64,000 bases of DNA. Origin: Phytoseiulus persimilis (lineage: Eukaryota > Arthropoda > Arachnida > Mesostigmata > Phytoseiidae). This document shows, piece by piece, positions 58,022-64,000 of the stretch (position 1 is the first letter of the stretch; every line of letters begins with the position of its first letter). The DNA lies in assembly GCA_037576195.1 (NCBI GenBank), contig CM075104.1, positions 26,428,211 to 26,492,210 of the forward strand, written 5' to 3'. The notes under the pieces are model-generated. The model was not told where the DNA came from. It did not search any database and was given only the letters and a program-made list of their open reading frames with translations. Both the position numbers and the translations under genes were made by a program.

Positions 58022-58525
58022 ATGTTCGCAATGGGAGCTAAACTCATCAAAACAATCGCTTCCGATTTCATTCTTCGGGAGGAATGCCGACGAAGAGCTC
58101 CAGGCGGCGCTAGGGTCCGAGCGCGCGTGCTCACTTGCCTCCCAACTTGTTTCACTCAGATCCAAGAGGTAACTAGCGTGGTAACTGTCGCCTTGAGCTC
58201 TCCACCGATCGGTGGCGCAACGGCAATAGTCAAGAAGGTGAGCGGGCACACTATTAGTTTTTCTCTCAGAGACGATTCCGAGATTCTTTGGACGGCCAGC
58301 CAATCAGTTTCCTCCAAGATTACCATGTTGTTTGAAGTTAGTCGCTCCCGAAGTTTCCGGAATCTAGTGCGTTCTCCCGAGTTCTCGATACAGGCCCACG
58401 CCAAACGCACAATGTGCGAGCGGCATTCTCCCAATGTTCAACTCAGAGGCTTTCCTGAAGCGAGGAGGATCGCCTTCTTCTCTTCCACCTGGAGCACCAA
58501 GATCGAACCGTCGGCGCTGACATAA
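58022..58525 (+). CDS. Candidate ORF, 167 aa, unknown
   Basis: A plus frame of 167 codons. A donor-like AAG|GTGAGC and an acceptor-like tttttctctcag lie only 32 nt apart inside it (58,238-58,269), so either it is read straight through or contains an unusually short intron. The opposite strand is open over 58,156-58,434. No motif is recognised. Confidence 0.22.
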   Translation: MFAMGAKLIKTIASDFILREECRRRAPGGARVRARVLTCLPTCFTQIQEVTSVVTVALSSPPIGGATAIVKKVSGHTISFSLRDDSEILWTASQSVSSKITMLFEVSRSRSFRNLVRSPEFSIQAHAKRTMCERHSPNVQLRGFPEARRIAFFSSTWSTKIEPSALT

Positions 58526-58888
58526 GCTCCGGCGCTCCTCGAGCGTTACTACCGCCATTCAGCTCAATGATTATTTTCGAGTTTCCCGACGAATGTAACG
58601 AATGTTCATAAGCTGTGCCGTAGATTGCGCCACGAATGCGAATCGGAGCGCTCTTGAGAAGCTGGAGCTGCTGTTATCATCATTTCTCGGAAGAGTTGGT
58701 TCCGAGGCTTCACGAAGTGCGACGACTCGCTCCAAGCGCCCGCAGGAGTCAGGCTAGATTGGTTCCAATATTATATGGGACCTGTCCAGTCGCAATTGCA
58801 CTCAGGAATTTGAGAGTTTCATCTCGAGGAGGACAATCGCAAACCAAAACGCATCTTCTTCTCTTTCATTCGCCGCTCTATAGAAGAC

Positions 58889-59043
58889 TCAGTTGTTCTT
58901 TCCAGGACGGAAAACTTGAAAAACTCGATTTCCGGGCTGAATAAGACTGTCTGGATCGAGCCCAGCAACTACATATACGGGTAGTCTTGACCAGTCTGAG
59001 AGCTTTCTGCCATCGGGAAAATTTCCGAATTCGGCTACCCTGA
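58889..59043 (-). CDS. Candidate terminal exon after a strong acceptor
   Basis: On the minus strand a textbook acceptor (ctttccctgtgtctcctcag) ends near 59,044. One of the frames entered there is open for about 49 codons to TGA and looks globular (Val-Ala-Glu-Phe-Gly-Asn-Phe-Pro-Asp-Gly, later Pro-Val-Tyr-Val-Val-Ala-Gly-Leu-Asp-Pro-Asp). A second frame is open but Arg/Ser-skewed. The matching upstream exon was not found; a minus frame at 59,237-59,443 with a similar composition is a candidate. Confidence 0.38.
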
Positions 59044-59236
59044 GGAGACACAGGGAAAGTGGATCGAGCACGAGATTCCATCACAAAATCAGTGATTTCC
59101 GTGGGGCTGGTAAGATGGTTCGTCGATGTCGAGCCCTGGACCGCTACTCGCCATTTCCAATGGAGTCGATGGAACCCCTCCCCGCATCAGATGGAACCAA
59201 TAAGAACTCGATCGGTTGACTTGAAACGTTCCCCGC

Positions 59237-59443
59237 TCAGTTTTGTGGAACGAGTCGAAAAAACGGGAATTTTCCGGCCGCACTGTCAAATGCGACTCTC
59301 GACCGATTCCCGAACAAACCAGAAAGAGCTGTGTCATCCTTGAAGCTATCGATCGTGAGAAAAAAAATCCAGAAACCGATCGTTTTCACCGAGCAATGAG
59401 CAAGAGGAGAATCGAAAGGAAATTCCCGACTAGCGTCGGTCAC
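59237..59443 (-). CDS. Candidate ORF or exon, 68 aa
   Basis: A minus frame with a hydrophobic stretch (Phe-Trp-Ile-Phe-Phe-Leu) near residues 24-30 and a globular-looking end (Gly-Asn-Arg-Ser-Arg-Val-Ala-Phe-Asp...Arg-Leu-Val-Pro). A long T-rich tract followed by gatcgatag could be an acceptor inside it. The plus strand carries a 117-codon polar frame over the same bases (59,243-59,596). Confidence 0.25.
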   Translation of the reverse strand: MTDASREFPFDSPLAHCSVKTIGFWIFFLTIDSFKDDTALSGLFGNRSRVAFDSAAGKFPFFRLVPQN

Positions 59444-59599
59444 CCTTCATCGCTCTGTGATATGATTCAGAAAGTTGTGGGGATGAATCTGTACCAGGTC
59501 ATGAACGCTGGTCCAGGGACTCCCGCGGCCGAACCTCTCGACGGCTCCTGCTCCAAGGATCGGAAGGAGCATTGCGGACTCGCTCGTTGCCACTAACTC

Positions 59600-61030
59600 A
59601 ATTCCGAGCCCGAAACGAAGGAAAATTCCTTCCGAATCAACCCCACGTCGCGAATTGGAAGCTCTCTCAATTTAAGTTTGTATAAGAATATAGGCCCGGA
59701 GGAGCCGATGTCCCCGATCCATGATGACAATTTTCCATCCAAAACACCTGCTACGGGCCTCATGTTGGTACAATCTTGAGGGTGCTCCCGACTGCACGAG
59801 AACGCTCCCTCCGAATACTTCGAGGGTGAACCAATGTTAGAAGTCGAAAACCAAGGGGAGCTAATAAATCCCTCTAGACACTTGATTGAATTGTTTTCCC
59901 TCTGCGGACTCGTCCTGTTGTCTCCGAGAAGAGGAAAGAATTAACGGCATGCCTGTTTTCTGCAAGGATGGCCAGAATGGATTCCTGTCCCTCCTGATGA
60001 TTGAGCGCTCGTCGATTGAAGCCGTCAACCGAACGGCGTGCTTAGCTCGCTTTCCCGCCGTTAATCAGCTACCGTGCAGCTCATCGACCACTTGCATGAC
60101 CCGTCAGACGACTCGTCGGTTCTGAAGACTCTAGGAGTCACAAGTAATAAGTATTCCGATAAATTGTTTCATTTGAACTCATCGCTTTCTAGGTTCATCA
60201 CCCTGCGGTTCCCCGTGGTTCAGGGGAGGTTTTTCTCGCAACAAATATCTAGAACTGGCTCTTTCCTTGATGGAAATTCTACTCCAGTTGCGTCTATACC
60301 TCGAGTCGCCTGTGGTCTGGATTGTGATTCTCGATTCTACTGAAGACTCGGATTCTGATCTCGATTTGGCGAAACGCGGCGTCGGATCATGTCTCCCACT
60401 GTGGGGAAATTCTTCCCGATAGCAGGTTGAATACTGACTCCCTGACCTGAGAAATCTGGAACTTCGGAACTTCAGCTTCGCCTCAGAGATGAGTTTCGAA
60501 GAAGTCGTCTTCATTCAAATGCCCCTCGGAATCTCAATTCCTGTGTCGCTCACGGGCTGCCCGTAAGTTTCTGGCTACGCATTCATCGAAAGCGCACTGA
60601 GGTCCGCCTGAGCTCTGAAAAAGACGAGTTCCCGTGTCGCTAATTCAGAAACCCTCAAGAGCCTGCGGGAACATTCCTATCGTGAGCTTCGCATCATCGA
60701 AATGGTCGTATCACAATCGAAACTGTAAAAAGGCTTCGGGGACCGGCGAAAGCGACTTACACCACGAGCCGCTGCCATCCTCGCCGGCGTCCGTGATCGC
60801 TGCAGATCCGTTCGAAGATCCGAAGGACAGCGCAGAATCTACGATGTACAGCTCGTGGTTTCGCTAGGTGGCTGCCGGTATCTGCTGACTTGGTAACCCA
60901 AGACATTCCCGAGGCTTCACTGAAACTCGCCATAACGACCCTCCCGCCTATTTCTAGATATACAAACACTTAGTTCCTCAAAGACGTTTCTTCACCCGAC
61001 CGTTGCTCACTTGAACGGAATCGCCCTCCT
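59600..61030. other. Unassigned stretch
   Basis: Short ORFs only (plus 59,886-60,343, minus 60,179-60,514, plus 60,634-60,867). Nothing recognised. Confidence 0.4.
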
Positions 61031-61041
61031 AATTGAATACA

Positions 61042-61380
61042 TCATCGCACCTGATTCTCGAGAAGCATTGGATCCAGTCGGTAATGAAACTCTTCATGAA
61101 CTCCTCGACACGCGAGTCGTTCTGTGAGCAGCATCAAGAAGGTGTCAGTCTGAGGAGCATTTAGAGAAATCGTTCGTAACCTTAGCTCTGGAGTGTGATA
61201 CAGATTCACGATTTGAGACTTTCGCGTTGGGACGATCGAACCGAGAAAGCAGTATTCTTCGGGGGAATTGATTTGAATGGATTCCCAGGCTTTCTTGCGG
61301 TTGGCTTTGGAGGCTGCGAATACGGCGTAGCGCTGGAATGCTTTTCTGAAAATCATTCTCTCCCAACTCACGGATCCCAA
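61042..61380 (-). CDS. Candidate ORF, 112 aa, unknown
   Basis: A minus frame of 112 codons with balanced, globular composition and ordinary codon use (Met-Ile-Phe-Arg-Lys-Ala-Phe at residue 9 onward). It could end in a splice: AAT-CAG|GTGCGA lies just before the stop. The overlapping plus frame (61,195-61,512) has a Gly/Phe-rich stretch and cannot be excluded. Family unknown. Confidence 0.28.
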   Translation of the reverse strand: MGSVSWERMIFRKAFQRYAVFAASKANRKKAWESIQINSPEEYCFLGSIVPTRKSQIVNLYHTPELRLRTISLNAPQTDTFLMLLTERLACRGVHEEFHYRLDPMLLENQVR

Positions 61381-62446
61381 AACAGCAATCTCACCCTCCG
61401 TGCACCGACCAAACCGGTCGTCCGAGATATCAGGAGGAGGTGGACAGGGCGAATCGAGTCGATCAAGACCACATATGATAAAACCACAGGCAGACCCTCT
61501 ATGAGTAATTGACCATCAAATATGGCACATACTGATTCTATGGCCGCTGAGGACCTGATGATGAAACGCAACCAAACGAGCCCCGTCAGTTCCGCAGTGT
61601 GTGGACTCCCATTCTCCGAAGTCTGAAGCGATCCCCCTCTCCCGTAGAGTGCTCGCTCTTCGTAGAGTCTTGGGTTGCGGAAGTGTTTTCTTCGTCAGCC
61701 TCGTCGCCCATCGTCTAGGGGTCCGATTGAGTGAAAACTTCTCGCGAGTCGACCTCACTCGGCCTCATTATCTACTTGTACGCCGGGATCATGGGAGCAT
61801 CGTGTACCTCGGGCTCCTGGCGCGGTGAGACTGTTGATGCCCAACGCCACAAAAGCCATGAGGAGTTTCAAGCGAGCACTGTATGAGGAAACACTGGGAT
61901 GGTGAGATCGGCACAACAAGCTGTTCCTGCCGCACTACAATCTCCCGGCTCATGCGGCGGCAAAAACTCCAGAGACCATACAGGCGCTCGGATGGGAAAT
62001 CCTAACCCACCCCTGCATACTTCTTGGACTCTTTGCCATCCGACACTCAACACTTCACTCCTCTGGAAGACGCACCAGATAAACAGCAGTTCCACACTCG
62101 AGCTAACCAATCGTGTTTCGGGAGTAAATTTCAGAAACCACGGCGGCCGTTGATGACTGGGGAGCTCGGATTCAGAAGTTCAGGGTCGTGTGCAGCTGAA
62201 TGAAAGCTCTCAAGCTCCGTGAGGTTCTACCCGGACATGATAGGAAGTGCGTCGCGGAGAGACTCGAGTCCCCGCGTCAGCGGTCTGCAAGAAGCCTGTT
62301 GCGCTTCTTATTAGCATTCCCGAGTGGGGTGGCCGGAGAGACTGCGAACTCACTTGGAAAAGTCGAGGATCGAGTAGGCTCATACACAGTGCGTAATGAG
62401 CTGGGAATAATGCGCGGAGCCATGTTTTCAGAGCGATCCAATGTTT

Positions 62447-62800
62447 TCAAGATATCAGGATGCTCGATGACTTCTGTCCAGCCAGCCGAAGCCAATTGTC
62501 TTCCACTTCAAGTCCTCCGAAACTGTAGTTCCTGATGCTGTTGGTCAACATACGTCGCTTGAGGTCTGTCCGAGGCTCCCCATCGTGCATCCAAGCTCTG
62601 CTCACGGGGAAGGCCACAGCGATGGGCAAGGGGAGCGAAGATCCGGAGGTTGAGCTCTTCTCTCGGATCGGTCTCTGATTCCCTGCATGAGGTGGTGATG
62701 ACCTACAACTAGCTATACGTTCTCCTCTGTCCTCGGGAATGGTGAGTGAGTCGAAGATCTTCTCCGGCTGGCAACTCCAGGCGCCATTTGCTGGGCTCAA
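62447..62800 (-). CDS. Candidate ORF, 117 aa, strand uncertain
   Basis: A minus frame of 117 codons, mixed composition, with no signal peptide or membrane segment. It overlaps the start of the plus-strand copy-B frame (62,750-62,986), so at most one is real in the overlap. Not recognised. Confidence 0.15.
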   Translation of the reverse strand: MSPANGAWSCQPEKIFDSLTIPEDRGERIASCRSSPPHAGNQRPIREKSSTSGSSLPLPIAVAFPVSRAWMHDGEPRTDLKRRMLTNSIRNYSFGGLEVEDNWLRLAGQKSSSILIS

Positions 62801-62986
62801 TACAAGAGACAGGGGGTATCCGGCGCTGAGATTGTATCAGTAGCAGGTCGAGTACGACCGTCTTCAGACGGGCAATCCACTTGGATTATCCAAGCTCTGG
62901 CACATGCTACATTTTCAGGTTCTTCATTATACAGGGGGGCATTCTTCAGTCGGGAATTTCCGGGCCCGATTTTACTTTGGACATAA
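62750..62986 (+). pseudogene. Copy B of the duplicated exon family, first block
   Basis: The plus frame is open for 78 codons after TGA at 62,747 and lacks Met. It carries Ser-Thr-Trp, then Arg-Gly-Ala-Phe-Phe-Ser-Arg-Glu-Phe-Pro-Gly-Pro-Ile-Leu (62,933-62,974), which aligns with Arg-Gly-Gly-Phe-Ser-Gly-Pro-Glu-Phe-Pro-Ser-Pro-Val-Leu of copy A. In the aligned frame three stops (first TAA at 62,984) separate it from the second block, where copy A is open, and no donor precedes the first stop. So copy B is either a decayed gene or has a different exon structure. Confidence 0.4.
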
Positions 62987-63061
62987 CTTCGTCGGCTCTT
63001 GGATTTTCGATAAAAGTGCTCGATAAAAGATTCAGAGTCGGTCATGTCGATTATTTTCTGA

Positions 63062-63136
63062 AGTGGATATGATGACCCTCGCGCACAGGAGATGGTTTTG
63101 AGGATGACCCATTTCTTTTCCGAGGTCCTCCTCAGG
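63062..63136 (+). pseudogene. Copy B of the duplicated exon family, second block
   Basis: In the same frame as the first block: Asp-Asp (63,071) then Glu-Met-Val-Leu-Arg-Met-Thr-His-Phe-Phe-Ser-Glu-Val-Leu-Leu-Arg. Aligned with copy A, the Asp-Asp pair, Leu, Thr-His-Phe, Ser and Leu are shared, and the distance from Glu-Phe-Pro is 153 bases in both. It ends at AGG|GTAACT, donor-like. A pyrimidine-rich acceptor (ttttccattgtcgggag) ends at 63,242 in matching phase. Confidence 0.4.
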
Positions 63137-63242
63137 GTAACTGGGTCAGAAGTTAACGCCAAACTTCATCGGATCGGACTCGTGGGGAACCGATTGAGGT
63201 TATCTTTTTTGTTTTTTCACCTTATTTTTCCATTGTCGGGAG

Positions 63243-63365
63243 TTTGAGGAAATCCTGATCCCAATCCCTCGTTTCCTCGAGAAATGGCAACCGATCGTAT
63301 CCGAGAATGTTTCCGGTGTCGAGGGTCACTTTGGTGACCGCGAGCGGGAATGTGAATGCGGTTGA
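63243..63365 (+). CDS. Candidate following exon of copy B
   Basis: Entered in phase 0 after the T-rich acceptor, the frame is open for 40 codons (Phe-Glu-Glu-Ile-Leu-Ile-Pro-Ile-Pro-Arg-Phe-Leu...Trp-Gln-Pro) to TGA at 63,363. A second acceptor-like gctgaccttgcag lies at about 63,407, followed by an open frame to 63,498. The minus strand is open here too (63,222-63,491, 89 codons), so strand is not certain. Confidence 0.28.
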   Translation, partial: FEEILIPIPRFLEKWQPIVSENVSGVEGHFGDRERECECG

Positions 63366-63790
63366 TTTCCGGTGGAAATCGAAAATCGTCGAGCTGACCT
63401 TGCAGCTCAATATTCTAATGATTCGGATTGACCGCCTCGAAATCATCCGCCCATCACTCTTCGGAATTTTTGAAAGATTCGGAGAATCCAAGATTTGACG
63501 GTGTCATGGCCAAAAGAAAATCAGGCTCGACGATTCCCGACTAAAAAATGCCTATCTGTAGAGAACCTCGATATGACGAAATGCTTGCGGGACCCCTCCT
63601 CCTCTTCGTCTCCTCGTCACATCCAAGTTCAACTGAATTGACAGCTTTTGATACGAATTCAGGGCACAGACACTCCCAAGATCGACAGAGAGCTATATCA
63701 CGCGTACTGTAGAGGATGGGAAGGTATTTCATTCAGAGCAAGATTGCAGTTATCACACATAGACTTGAAGGAAGGTGACATACGATTAGA

Positions 63791-63810
63791 GTCAGTGGCG
63801 TAGCCAGGAT
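63791..63810. repeat. Short string typical of dispersed invertebrate repeats
   Basis: The 20-mer gtcagtggcgtagccaggat resembles the agtggcgtagccagga string that I recall from non-autonomous repeats in several invertebrate genomes. If correct, the surrounding 63.5-63.9 kb may be a transposon remnant. The minus ORF over it (63,698-63,907) would then be a repeat-derived frame, not a gene. Confidence 0.4.
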
Positions 63811-64000
63811 TTCCCCTGGGGAGAGGCTGAATTTTCGAAGAAATGAAATGAAGAAACCTTTCCCCTGTCTTCTGCCGAGCCATCCATGGAAAAGCTATGA
63901 AATCCATCCATTTATGGAGTCCAATGAAAACGATAGGCTCGCCTTGTCAACAACAACAGGAGAGCTCACTCTAGCTCACGGTCAGCATCGTTTCTAAAGC

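Noticed and set aside
1-64000. Transposase, reverse transcriptase, viral or toxin genes
   Set aside because: No catalytic motifs of these families were seen in any frame I read; absence is not proof because decayed copies could be missed.

Overview
This is eukaryotic genomic DNA, most likely from an arthropod; a mite-like genome is one possibility, but nothing in the window proves it. Support for that view: roughly balanced base composition, no densely packed operon-like genes, many microsatellites and homopolymer runs, a large satellite array carried in a DNA-transposon-like element, and several GT...AG intron candidates of about 44-60 bases. I found no rRNA, convincing tRNA, CRISPR array, virus or bacterial operon. 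No protein family could be named with confidence, so coding entries are candidate exons described by what can be seen.

Layout. Bases 1-13,500 are GC- and CpG-rich with many simple repeats (TCG, GA, CT and GTTC runs, a run of 15 G). They have no convincing exon structure apart from a polar ORF near 12.5 kb. Bases 13,500-33,000 are mostly unassigned. They hold short ORFs on both strands, including two minus-strand ORFs that begin with signal-peptide-like sequence (14.4 and 26.9 kb). Bases 33,000-43,700 carry the best candidate exons, mainly on the plus strand: a two-exon segment with a matching splice phase (34,435-34,802), an exon at 41,067-41,402 that has a diverged paralogue at 62.7-63.1 kb, and a short membrane-anchored ORF at 37,011.

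Bases 44,063-55,615 are the dominant feature: three copies of one repeat element. Each copy has a GC-rich head, an internal array of 45-bp units and a conserved tail. The second and third copies are bounded by a 13-bp inverted repeat (TCCTTACTATATA...TATATAGTAAGGA, with one mismatch at one end). The arrays hold 2, about 230 and 9 units. Copies 1 and 2 lie head-to-tail; copies 2 and 3 abut tail-to-tail and form a palindrome. The whole resembles a foldback-type or MITE-derived satellite.

Bases 55,616-64,000 return to low-copy sequence with candidate exons on both strands, the second paralogue of the 41-kb exon, and at 63.79 kb a short string resembling a dispersed repeat found in other invertebrate genomes.

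How the parts relate: two diverged members of one putative gene family lie on either side of the satellite block, in the same orientation and about 22 kb apart. This fits an old duplicated gene region into which the repeat elements inserted and expanded.
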